A DNA stretch of 64,000 nt from Streptomyces hiroshimensis (GTDB lineage: Bacteria > Actinomycetota > Actinomycetes > Streptomycetales > Streptomycetaceae), in NCBI RefSeq assembly GCF_014650335.1, contig NZ_BMUT01000003.1, positions 518,174 to 582,173 on the forward strand. Direction: 5' to 3'. Numbering within the stretch: the stretch's first letter is position 1; the number at the start of each line of letters is the position of its first letter. Of this stretch, positions 27,310 through 35,544 are shown in pieces. A program made the position numbers and the translations under genes. The notes beneath the pieces are model-generated. The model was not told where the DNA came from, searched no databases, and saw only the letters and a program-made list of their open reading frames with translations.

Positions 27310-27873
27310 CTATGGCTTGCGGCCCAGCCCGGCCCAGAACGCTGACACGTCGGTCCAGGGGAAGAGCGGTCCCGGGTCGATCCGCCGGTGCACCTTCACC
27401 TCGGAGCGGTCTGCGGCCGGAACCAGGGCGGTATCGAGGTCACTGTGCCGGTACAGCTCGGTGAGGCGGGGGCATTCGCTGTGCAGCGTCCTGAGCACCT
27501 CCAGGAGGGACTGCACCTGTGCGGCCGGGAACGGCTCGGTCGGGGTCTGGTGGTCGGCATCGAACCATCGGGGGTATCGCCCGCGGTTGATCAGTTCGAT
27601 GCCGATCGACGAAGTGTTGTGCCCCCGGACGTGTTGTGCGACGCGTTCGAGCGGGACGAGTTGATGCACCGTACCGTCCCGGTCGATGTACAGGTGCCCG
27701 CACATCCCGCGCCCGCTCTCGCTCTCCCGCGCTGTCTTGTCGGCCTCCAGCAGCGCCTCGTCGAAATCGGGCAGCTCGGTGGCGTGCAGCACGACCGCGG
27801 TGATGGTGTCGAGACGGCGCTCGGGCAACCGGTGGTGCCAGCTGACGAGGTGCGCGCGGCCATAGCGTCCCAT
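27310..27873 (-). CDS. N-acetylmuramoyl-L-alanine amidase-like protein (Amidase_2)
   Basis: 187 residues. Zinc ligands of the AmpD/PGRP fold are visible: His30 in AVVLHATE, a second His in LYRHSDLDT, and Asp166 in RRIDPGPLFPW. HLYIDRDGTVHQLVPLERVA and HNTSSIGIELINRGRY are the conserved core strands. It would cleave the MurNAc-L-alanine amide bond of peptidoglycan or muropeptides. No signal peptide is seen, so an AmpD-like cytosolic recycling role or export by another route is likely. Confidence 0.88.
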   Translation of the reverse strand: MGRYGRAHLVSWHHRLPERRLDTITAVVLHATELPDFDEALLEADKTARESESGRGMCGHLYIDRDGTVHQLVPLERVAQHVRGHNTSSIGIELINRGRYPRWFDADHQTPTEPFPAAQVQSLLEVLRTLHSECPRLTELYRHSDLDTALVPAADRSEVKVHRRIDPGPLFPWTDVSAFWAGLGRKP

Positions 27874-27927
27874 GGGACCCGACTCTACGAGCCCCGGGAG
27901 GCTGAGCGGCAGAGGCCGGTGACGGGA

Positions 27928-28180
27928 TCAGCGGGTGATGAGGGTCAGGACCAGCCCCGTCAGGCCGGTGACCAGGCCCGCTACGGCCTGCTTGCGGCCG
28001 GCGCCGTTCATGCGGTGGGCGTTGGCCCATCCTGTGGCGCCCAGGATGAGGGCGGGGATGGGGGTGGTGCCCGTGATGTCGCGAACCGGCGGGGCGAAGG
28101 CGCCGACGATGGAGATGGCGCCGTAGGCGAGGGCGAGGGTGGCCAGGCCGTTGAGGGGCCCTTTCGTCGGCGGGGCGGGA
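27928..28180 (-). pseudogene. DUF4190-type small membrane protein lacking its start
   Basis: LNGLATLALAYGAISIVGAF, ITGTTPIPALILGATGWANA and AVAGLVTGLTGLVLTLITR are the two hydrophobic hairpins of a DUF4190 protein. In frame, no ATG or GTG exists before the Pro-rich start (QQIPAPPTKGP) without running far into the antisense of the LysR fragment. The 5-prime end was therefore lost at the junction near 28180 or is frameshifted (an ATG exists in the next frame). Confidence 0.5.
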
Positions 28181-28914
28181 ATCTGCTGGCCGTCGTCGAG
28201 ACCGGCTCCATCACCGACGCCGCGGCCCGCCTGTTCGTCGCCCAGCCCACCCTCTCCCAGCAGCTCAAGAGCCTGGAGCGCACGGTCGGCACCCCGTTGC
28301 TGGAGCGCACCCCACGCGGCGCCCACCTCACCCCTGCCGGCCGCGCCTTCCTCCCCGGCGCCCGCCAGGCACTGTCCGGTGCCGAGCGGGCCACCGGCGC
28401 CGCCCGCGCCGTGGCCGGGATGGTCCACGGCGAACTGCACCTCGCCGCGGTCCTGAGCGTGGCCCTGGGCGTGGTCCCGTCCGTCCTGGCCGCCTGGCAC
28501 CGGCAGCACCCCCACATCGATGTGGTCCTGCACGAGTACGCCGGCCTCGACTCCTTCGCCCGTGCCATGACCGAGGCGACCGCCGATGTGGCCATCGGCC
28601 CGCTGCCCGAGAACTGGGACGGCCCTCACCACCCTTTGGGATCCGAAGAGTTCGTCGTCCTCGCCCCGCCCGGAGATCCCCTGGCACAGCGCAAGACCGT
28701 GCGTCTGGCGGAGCTGGCCGACCGCCGCTGGGTTCAGTACGGAAGCTCGCACGGCCTGGCCGGGACCGTCGAACAGCTCTGCGCCGAGGCCGGGTTCACC
28801 CCCCACGCCGCGACCCGCCACCACGCCCGCCTGATGCCCGAGCACCTCGCCGGGCGCCTGACCGGGCACCCGGCCGGGCACCTGGACGGACACCTGGACG
28901 GGCAGCACCCCTAG
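28165..28914 (+). pseudogene. LysR-family regulator truncated at both ends
   Basis: The frame enters abruptly at LLAVVETGSITDAAARLFVA, missing the first 8-10 residues and any start codon. It runs through a good LysR helix-turn-helix (QPTLSQQLKSLERTVGTPLL) and effector domain (GELHLAAVLSVALGVVPSVL, ADVAIGPLPENWDG). It then ends in repetitive HLxGHLxGHPxG sequence about 50 residues early. Loss of the start at a junction with an oppositely oriented membrane-protein fragment indicates a rearrangement scar. Confidence 0.65.
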
Positions 28915-29074
28915 GCGTGCCCAGGTCCGCGATCGTGTCGGTCCAGGCGTCGTCGAGGCCTTGGGCGTCGCCGGCGGCCCAGGCGTCGGCGATGCGGTCC
29001 CAGCGGCGCACGTTCCATGCCGGTGCGGCAGGATCGACCGAAGGGACCTGGGAAAAGGGAAGACGGGGAGACCG

Positions 29075-30046
29075 GTGGAGCTGCGTCAGTTGCGTTACTT
29101 CGTCACGGTGGCGGAGGAGCTGCATTTCGGACGGGCGGCGGAGCGGCTGGTGATCGGTCAGCCGGCCGTCAGCCAGCAGATCCGGCGACTGGAACGCGAG
29201 CTGAAGATCGAGCTCTTCGACCGGACGCCCCGGCTCGTCCGCCTCACCACGGCAGGGCAGGCCTTCCTCCCCGCAGCGCGCGCCGTCCTCGCGGCAGAGG
29301 ACTCCGCCCGGGCCGTGGCCGCAGAGCTGACCGGCGGCGGCAGCGGCATCTTCCGGCTCGGCACGATCACCGGGCTCGGCGAGAGGCTCGACCGCGTACT
29401 GGAGACCTTCAGGGAGCATGCACCGGGTGTCCGGGTGGAGTTGGTCGCATTGCCTGTACGCGAGCGCCTCGCGCGGCTCGCCGACGGTCGTCTGGACGCC
29501 GTCTTCGTCCGGGGCGGAGCGCCGGCCTCCGACGGCGCATCGGGGCAGGACGGCATAGCCCGGAACGACATGACTCAGGGGGACGGTGACGAGCTGCCGC
29601 GCCGCCTGCTCTGGGAGGACGAGCTGGTGGCGGCGGTGCCTGCCAGGCATCCCCTCGCCGAGCAGTCGACAGTGAGTTTCGCCGAGCTTGCGGGGCTGCC
29701 GTTGCGCCTGACCGAGCGCCGTCATCACCCGTCGCTGGTCGACCTCGTCCTCGACGGCTGCCGGAGGGCGGGCTTCGAGCCCATTCCGGGGCCCGTGTTC
29801 GGCAGCCTCCAGGACACTCTGGCGGCGATCGGCTCGGGCACGCCGATGTGGACGGTGGTCTACGCCGGCAACGCCCGGCTGATGCGGATGCCGCGAGTGG
29901 CCTTCGTCCCCTTCTCCGAGCCCGGGCTGCGGTTGCCCGTCGAGCTGGTGGTCCGGGGCGGCGCGTCCTCCCCGCTCGTCGGCCTGTTGCAGGATGCCGT
30001 GGCGGATGCCCGGCGCCCGGGCGGCGGGGCGCCGCCCGCTGTCTGA
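29075..30046 (+). CDS. LysR-family transcriptional regulator
   Basis: 323 residues from GTG 29075 with ggggag seven bases upstream. Start VELRQLRYFVTVAEELHFGR and QPAVSQQIRRLERELKIELF form the classic winged helix-turn-helix. The ligand-binding domain follows (GIFRLGTITGLGERLDRVLE; DLVLDGCRRAGFEP). Its only near neighbour downstream is a small tautomerase 210 bp away in the same direction, which could be a target. Confidence 0.9.
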   Translation: MELRQLRYFVTVAEELHFGRAAERLVIGQPAVSQQIRRLERELKIELFDRTPRLVRLTTAGQAFLPAARAVLAAEDSARAVAAELTGGGSGIFRLGTITGLGERLDRVLETFREHAPGVRVELVALPVRERLARLADGRLDAVFVRGGAPASDGASGQDGIARNDMTQGDGDELPRRLLWEDELVAAVPARHPLAEQSTVSFAELAGLPLRLTERRHHPSLVDLVLDGCRRAGFEPIPGPVFGSLQDTLAAIGSGTPMWTVVYAGNARLMRMPRVAFVPFSEPGLRLPVELVVRGGASSPLVGLLQDAVADARRPGGGAPPAV

Positions 30047-30255
30047 CCAGCGACAGCTGACCAGCGCCGTCGGACCAGCGACGGCGGCTCAACAGCACCT
30101 GCCCTTCAGCGATCAGCGATCAGTAATCGTGATCGCTGCAAGAGCCATTCGGGTCTGGGTGGGCACCCGCCCTGCGCGATGAACTGTCTCCAGCGACAAA
30201 ACGCACCACACCGGAATCACCGGGCCGGTGCGGCACTCTCATCAAGGAGCACATC

Positions 30256-30438
30256 ATGCCCATCGTCACCATTCAGCAGGGTCCCCGTGACATCGAGCTC
30301 AAGCGTGACCTGGTGGCCCGCGTCACCGACGCGTTCGTGGACGCCCTGCAGATTCCCGCCGAGGCCGTGCAGGTGTGGATTCACGAGGTTCCGGCCGACA
30401 GCTGGGGCGTGGCGGGCAAGCTGACCGCCGACAAGTAG
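30256..30438 (+). CDS. 4-oxalocrotonate tautomerase family protein
   Basis: 60 residues preceded by aaggag. After Met removal Pro1 (PIVTIQQGPRD) is the catalytic base of the family. Arg11-equivalent and the AVQVWIHEVPADSWGVAGKL strand complete the beta-alpha-beta monomer of about 60 residues that forms hexamers. It catalyses keto-enol tautomerisation of 2-hydroxymuconate-like acids; the actual substrate is unknown. Length is standard. Confidence 0.9.
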   Translation: MPIVTIQQGPRDIELKRDLVARVTDAFVDALQIPAEAVQVWIHEVPADSWGVAGKLTADK

Positions 30439-30723
30439 GGGCCGTTCGTTCCTTTAGGCATTATTCGCCCCTTTAGGTGCCGTTCGTTCCTTCCGAGCGG
30501 GGCCGGCCGGGGTCGGGGGGCCGGCCGGCCCGCGCCCGGTCAGAGGGTGCGGCCGAAGTGGGCGGCGAGCCGGCGCCCGCCCCTCGGCACGACCTCACCG
30601 GCACCCGCGTGCCTGCGCGCCTCTTCCCCGGTCCGCCCCGCCGTGTGATCGTCTTTCCCACGTGACGGCCGGTGAGGCCATGCCCGAGATACGGACGACG
30701 GGTACGGACGACGGGAGGATTGC

Positions 30724-31611
30724 GTGTCAGCCCTGCTCTCCTCGGCGTTTGCCCTGCTGACGGCCGCGGCCAACGCGACGGGGACGGTGCTCCAGCGCAT
30801 CGGCGCGCGCACCGTGCCGCACGGTGACGCGTTCAGCGTGCGCTTGATCCGGCATCTGGTGCACAGCCCGGCGTGGCTCGGCGGGATCGCGGTGATCGTG
30901 GGTGCTGCGGGGTGCCAGGCGCTGGCCCTGAACCTCGGGTCGCTCTCGCTCGTCCAGCCCATCCTCGTGACGGAGCTCCCCTTCACTCTCGTCATCGCCT
31001 GTGCGTTCTCCCGCCGTCGCCTTTCCGCGACCGGCTGGGCCGCGTCCCTGATGGTGGCCTCCGGGCTGGGGCTGGCGCTCGTCGCCGCCGCGCCCTCCGG
31101 CGGCCACGGTCAGGTCTCCGCCGGAGTGTGGGCCCTGACCCTCGCCGCCACGGTGGGCGCCATGGCGGCCTGCGTCATGGCGGCCCTCACCAGGCCCCGG
31201 GGCATGGCCAGGGCTGCGCTGTTCAGCTCCGCGTCTGCCATCGGCTATGCGCTGACTGCCACCTTGATGACGACCGCCACCGACGTCTTCGAACGGCAGG
31301 GCGCCGGGGCGTTTCTCACCTGCTGGCAGACGTACGGTTTCGTCGCCGCCGGCGCCCTGGCGCTCTTCCTGCTCGCCAACGCCATGGAGTCCGGGCCGCT
31401 GGTGGCCTCTCAGCCGGCCCTCACCCTGGGTGAGGCGCTGGTCAGTCTGGCCCTGGGCGGCCTGGTGTACGGCGAGCGGGTACGGACCGGCTGGTGGCTC
31501 GTCCCGGAGGGGGTGGGTGCGGCGCTGGTCACGTGGGGCGTCATGCTCCTCCCCGGGGTCGAGACGGAGGCTGATGCGTCGGCGCAGGCCGATGAGTCGT
31601 CGGCCGGCTGA
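30724..31611 (+). CDS. DMT-superfamily transporter (EamA-like)
   Basis: 295 residues from GTG, with about ten hydrophobic helices, e.g. LLSSAFALLTAAANATGTVL, LGGIAVIVGAAGCQALAL, SLVQPILVTELPFTLVIA and GPLVASQPALTLGEALVSLA. The internally duplicated pattern, with a Pro/Glu-containing helix in each half (QPILVTELP and QPALTLGEA), is typical of drug/metabolite transporters of the EamA type. Substrate unknown. Stand-alone gene. Confidence 0.85.
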   Translation: MSALLSSAFALLTAAANATGTVLQRIGARTVPHGDAFSVRLIRHLVHSPAWLGGIAVIVGAAGCQALALNLGSLSLVQPILVTELPFTLVIACAFSRRRLSATGWAASLMVASGLGLALVAAAPSGGHGQVSAGVWALTLAATVGAMAACVMAALTRPRGMARAALFSSASAIGYALTATLMTTATDVFERQGAGAFLTCWQTYGFVAAGALALFLLANAMESGPLVASQPALTLGEALVSLALGGLVYGERVRTGWWLVPEGVGAALVTWGVMLLPGVETEADASAQADESSAG

Positions 31612-31796
31612 GTTGTCGGTCAGGTGAGTTGCGCAAGGCCACTGCATGCGCCGTTCAGCGCGCTGTTCACCAACTGCCGCACCGACGCAGCCGTGCGCGC
31701 TCCAGAACCGTGCAGTAGCAGTACCTGACGGCCTCGCATGGACATCACCGCGTGGCCACCGGGTAGAGGGAAGGTGGACGGCCCGAAGGAGGAGTC

Positions 31797-31943
31797 ATGC
31801 CCGGGTTGATGGCGCGCATCAAGCAGTTCACCCGCAGTCCGCAGGGGCGGCGGGCCATCGCGTCGGCCCGGCGCGCCGCCGCCGATCCGCGCAAGCGTGC
31901 CCGGGCCCGCAGGCTGCTCGGCCGCCTGCGCGGACGCCGATAA
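31797..31943 (+). CDS. Small basic protein, 48 residues
   Basis: ATG preceded by gaaggaggag, a near-perfect ribosome-binding site. The product begins MPGLMARIKQFTRSPQGRRA and is about 40% Arg/Lys, ending in LLGRLRGRR. It resembles a small conserved actinobacterial family starting with an amphipathic helix and an SPQGRR turn. The charge suggests nucleic-acid or membrane-surface binding. The function is unknown. Confidence 0.7.
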   Translation: MPGLMARIKQFTRSPQGRRAIASARRAAADPRKRARARRLLGRLRGRR

Positions 31944-32073
31944 CGGCCCGTGCACCGCGCCGACCGTAACGGGTCGACCGGCCGGCCCGCTCAACACGGT
32001 CAGCCCGGTCAACTCATCGGAAGATGGGATACAGAAAAGCCCCGCTCGGGGCCGTCTGTGCCATGCTCGGGGC

Positions 32074-34632
32074 GTGACCAGCGAGTCTGACCAGGACCGG
32101 AAGTCCACTGTCGTGCCCCAAGTCGCCGCGCTGGCAAAGATGGTGGCGAAGCTTCGGGCCGAGAACGAGCGGCTGGAGCGCTTGGCGTCCACGACCGCCG
32201 TGCTGGAGCGCGCCAAGGGCGTCGTCATGGCGCAGACCGGCTGTTCCTCGGCGGCAGCGTACGCGGAGTTGACGCAGCGTGCCCGGACCGGTGGCCGTAC
32301 GCTGGCGGAGGAGTGCTGGATCGCCCTCGGCGAGATCCCCCGGGGCAGGTTCGTCCCCACCGCCCGGAGGCCCCCGGAGAGCCAGGACGGGTCACCTCCT
32401 GAAAGATCGTCTCCTGACGGATCGCCTCACGACGCGTCACCTCCCGACGGATCACCTCCCGAGGGATCCGTCTTCGACTCCGCCCGGTACACCCGCCACT
32501 CGACGCCGCGAGCGGCCGGCCGTCGGTCGCGGACGGAAGCGGACCTCCTGAGCGGCCTCGGTGAAGCCCTGGCCGGCGTCACGGGTACGCAGGAGCTGGC
32601 CGAACGGCTGCTGGACAACCTGGCCGGGCCCCCGGTCCAGGCCGACGCCGTCATGATCTTCCTGGCCTCCGCCGACGGCACGCTGGAACTCGGCGGGCAC
32701 GCCGGTACGGGGGCCGCCACGGCGGCTCAGTGGCGGTCCGTGCCACCCGTCAGCGGTATTGCGGCACTGGACGTTGTCCGTACAGGTGAACCGGTCTGGA
32801 TGGAAGACGTGGCAGAGGCCGCGCGGCAATACCACCTGATCGGGGAATCCGCTCAGCGATGGCCGACCCGGGCCTGGCTCCCCGTGACCAACGGCGAAAC
32901 CGTCACCGCGGCCCTGGGCGTCCTGCGCACGGTCGGCACCCCCTTCGGCCCCGGCCTGCGCGAGCTGCTGCACAGGGTGGCGCAGCTGTGCGCCGGGAGC
33001 CTGCACATGTGCGACGGCTCCTCGGCCCCTCCCCCGGGCCGCGACGCCGAACTCGTACAGGCGGTCTTCGACGCGCTTCCGGGCCCCGCCGCCCTGCTCA
33101 CCCCGCTCCGGTCGCCGGCAGGCGAGGTCGAGGACTTCCGCATCGACGCGGCCGCACCCCACTCCGTCGACGTCGCGGGCCGGCATGGCCACCAGCTGGT
33201 GAGCCTGCGCGTCCTGGAGTGCTATCCCACCATGGCGGGCTCGCCCGCCTGGCACGGCTTCCTCGGAACGCTGGAGACCGGCAGGCCGTACGAGAGCGGT
33301 CCGCTCCCCTACGAGGAGGTCGTCGCCGGCGTCCGGCGTCTGTCCACCTACTCCGTACGGGCGGCGAGGCTTGGGAACCGCCTGGTGGTCACCTGGGTCG
33401 GCCACGACCCCGCCGACCGGCAGCAGGAGCTGCTGGCCGACCTGCAGCGCCTGGGCAACCTCGGCTGGACGGACTGGAATCTCGTCACCGACACGATCAC
33501 CTGGTCACCCCAGGTTTACGCCATCTTCGACCGCGACCGGGCGCTCGGCCCGATGACCCTAGAGGAACTCCCGGGCCGTCTGCTGCCCGAAGACCTCCCC
33601 GCCTTCGCCCGGGCCGTCCAGTCGCTCCTCGGCGACGGAACGCCCGTCGACCACCCCTTCCGGTGCATGACGGCGACGGGCGTCAAGCACCTTCGCCTGG
33701 TCGCCGAGGCGGTGCAGGACGCCCACGGCACCCCTGTGGAGGTACGCGGTTTCGTCCAGGACCTCACGGCCCAGCGCCGCGCCGAGCTGGCCCTGCTGGA
33801 GTCCCAGCAGGCCGTCCTGGCCCAGCGCGGCGTCCTGCAGGCGGAACGCACCGTGGCCGCCCGTCTGCAGCACGCCCTGCTGCCCCACCCCGGGCGGTCC
33901 TTGGGCCTCGCCGACCTGCAGGTGAACGTCGCCTACCTGCCGTCGCACGACGACCTCAACGTGGGCGGCGACTGGTACAGCGCCGTGGAGATGCCCGACG
34001 GGTGCGTGCTCTTCGCGGTCGGGGACGTCGCCGGGCACGGCATCGACGCCGTGGCCACCATGGCGCAGCTGCGCTTCACCGCCAAGGGGATGGTCTTCAC
34101 CGGCTCGTCGCTGACCGGCGCACTGCACCGGCTCAACACGCTGCTCCTGCACACGCACGAGACGCATGCCACCGCCACCCTGGTCCTCGGCCGGTACGAC
34201 CCTGCCGACCGGTGTCTGACCTGGGCTCAGGCCGGCCACCTCCCTCCCCTGCTGGTGCGGCGGGGAAAGACGGAGCTCCTCACCCCGCCCGAGGGCATCC
34301 TGCTCGGCGCCACGCTGCGGCCCTCCTTCGGCGAGGCCGCATGCCGGCTCGAACCCGGCGACCACCTGCTGCTGTACACCGACGGCCTGGTCGAGCGCCC
34401 CGGAGAACACCTCGACGTCGGCTTCGGCCGCCTCGCCGACGCCGCCGGAACCGAGTACGCCAAGGGCGGCACCGGCTCGCTCGACGCGCTGCTGACCCGC
34501 CTGCTCCCGGACGAGCAACTCGACGACGTGTGCCTCCTGGACGTACACCTGCCCCCGGAGGGCGGCGGGTGCGGCGCAGGGCCGTCCGGTGCCGGGTCCG
34601 GCGCAGGGCCGTCCGCCGGCGCTCAGCGGTAG
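32074..34632 (+). CDS. ANTAR-GAF-PAS-PP2C phosphatase (RsbU-like regulator)
   Basis: About 852 residues from GTG 32074. N-terminal ANTAR-like RNA-binding helices (VLERAKGVVMAQTGCSSAAA) are followed by a Ser/Pro/Asp/Gly linker made of degenerate repeats. Next come GAF (from about 150), two PAS-like domains (DWNLVTDTITWSPQVYAIFD), and a SpoIIE/PP2C phosphatase (LQHALLPHPGRSLGLAD, VGGDWYSAVEMPDGCVLFAV, GDVAGHGIDAVATMAQLRFT). The GGDWYS and GDVAGHG Asp residues bind the catalytic metals. Such proteins dephosphorylate anti-sigma-factor antagonists. An ANTAR domain fused in front is less usual and suggests transcript-level coupling. The Gly/Ala-rich tail overlaps the convergent APH gene by 10 bp. 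Confidence 0.88.
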   Translation: MTSESDQDRKSTVVPQVAALAKMVAKLRAENERLERLASTTAVLERAKGVVMAQTGCSSAAAYAELTQRARTGGRTLAEECWIALGEIPRGRFVPTARRPPESQDGSPPERSSPDGSPHDASPPDGSPPEGSVFDSARYTRHSTPRAAGRRSRTEADLLSGLGEALAGVTGTQELAERLLDNLAGPPVQADAVMIFLASADGTLELGGHAGTGAATAAQWRSVPPVSGIAALDVVRTGEPVWMEDVAEAARQYHLIGESAQRWPTRAWLPVTNGETVTAALGVLRTVGTPFGPGLRELLHRVAQLCAGSLHMCDGSSAPPPGRDAELVQAVFDALPGPAALLTPLRSPAGEVEDFRIDAAAPHSVDVAGRHGHQLVSLRVLECYPTMAGSPAWHGFLGTLETGRPYESGPLPYEEVVAGVRRLSTYSVRAARLGNRLVVTWVGHDPADRQQELLADLQRLGNLGWTDWNLVTDTITWSPQVYAIFDRDRALGPMTLEELPGRLLPEDLPAFARAVQSLLGDGTPVDHPFRCMTATGVKHLRLVAEAVQDAHGTPVEVRGFVQDLTAQRRAELALLESQQAVLAQRGVLQAERTVAARLQHALLPHPGRSLGLADLQVNVAYLPSHDDLNVGGDWYSAVEMPDGCVLFAVGDVAGHGIDAVATMAQLRFTAKGMVFTGSSLTGALHRLNTLLLHTHETHATATLVLGRYDPADRCLTWAQAGHLPPLLVRRGKTELLTPPEGILLGATLRPSFGEAACRLEPGDHLLLYTDGLVERPGEHLDVGFGRLADAAGTEYAKGGTGSLDALLTRLLPDEQLDDVCLLDVHLPPEGGGCGAGPSGAGSGAGPSAGAQR

Positions 34633-35498
34633 CCGGCCAGGCCCTCCGCCAGTTCCTCCTCGTCGCCGTCGCGGTAGCCGGAGAGGGCCTGCTGCAGCGC
34701 GAACGTGCCGCGGATCGCGGCGACACGGGCGGCAAGTCCGTCAGCGGGCCGATCGCCGCGGGCGAGCACCCGCCCCAGGAAGTCCCGGCCGTAGCTCGCG
34801 CCGACGGCCGCGAGATCCTCGGCGGGGTCACCGAGCCCGGCCTCGTCCCAGTCGACGACTCCACTGAGCCGGGGCACTCCGCCGGTGTGCTCCCACAGGA
34901 CGTTCTCGGCGCCGAGGTCTCCGTGCACCACCGCGCAGGTGAGGTGGGGAAGCGTGTCGAGTGCCGCGAGTTCCCGCTCGGCTCGCCGGCGTCCGCTGCC
35001 GGACATGAGAGGGAGCAGCTCCGCGCGCACGTCCGCCGCGAACTCCCGCCACCGGCCTTCCGGTGCACGGGGCAGAGCCGCTCGTACCGTCTCGTCGGTG
35101 CCTGCCCGCGCCAGGCCGGCCAGCAGTGAGGCGTACTGCTCCGCCACGGCATCGGCCACGAGAGGGTCGTCGAGCGCGCCGGGCTCCAGAGGTGCGCCGG
35201 GGATGCGGCTCAGGACCAGGAACGGCATCTCACTTGCCTCCTCTGCGTCCTCATGGCCTCCGCCCTCGCACAACGGCTCAGGCGTGCGGAAGCCGAGGTC
35301 GAGCGCGGCGAGTGTGCGCAGCGTGGCGGCCCGATCCGGCAACCGGGAGGCGACCGCGTCCGTGCGAGGCAGGCACACGACGCGGTCGGAGCCGATGACC
35401 ACGTGATGGAACTGACCGCGGCGGACGGTTCGTTCAGCCGGTTCGTCGTCCGGCAGCAGCCGGTCCAGCAGGGCACGGTGCGTTTCTAAGATCTCCAC
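34623..35498 (-). CDS. Aminoglycoside phosphotransferase family protein
   Basis: 291 residues. N-lobe FHHVVIGSDRVVCLPRT, catalytic loop CAVVHGDLGAENVLWEHTG (HxDxxxxN) and metal loop VVDWDEAGLGDPAEDLAAV are all canonical, so it should be an active kinase of small hydroxylated substrates. Lone gene on the minus strand, convergent with the PP2C gene. Resistance and primary-metabolism roles cannot be separated from sequence. Confidence 0.88.
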   Translation of the reverse strand: MEILETHRALLDRLLPDDEPAERTVRRGQFHHVVIGSDRVVCLPRTDAVASRLPDRAATLRTLAALDLGFRTPEPLCEGGGHEDAEEASEMPFLVLSRIPGAPLEPGALDDPLVADAVAEQYASLLAGLARAGTDETVRAALPRAPEGRWREFAADVRAELLPLMSGSGRRRAERELAALDTLPHLTCAVVHGDLGAENVLWEHTGGVPRLSGVVDWDEAGLGDPAEDLAAVGASYGRDFLGRVLARGDRPADGLAARVAAIRGTFALQQALSGYRDGDEEELAEGLAGYR

Positions 35499-35544
35499 AG
35501 AACTGAACGCTTCCTCTTTCCACGAGTACGACGGCCGTGCCGGC

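Noticed and set aside
28917..29050. Minus-strand helical-looking segment (WDRIADAWAAGDAQGLDDAW) near the broken LysR gene
   Set aside because: It might be a gene fragment, but there is no start, no end signal and no family match, so it is too weak to annotate.
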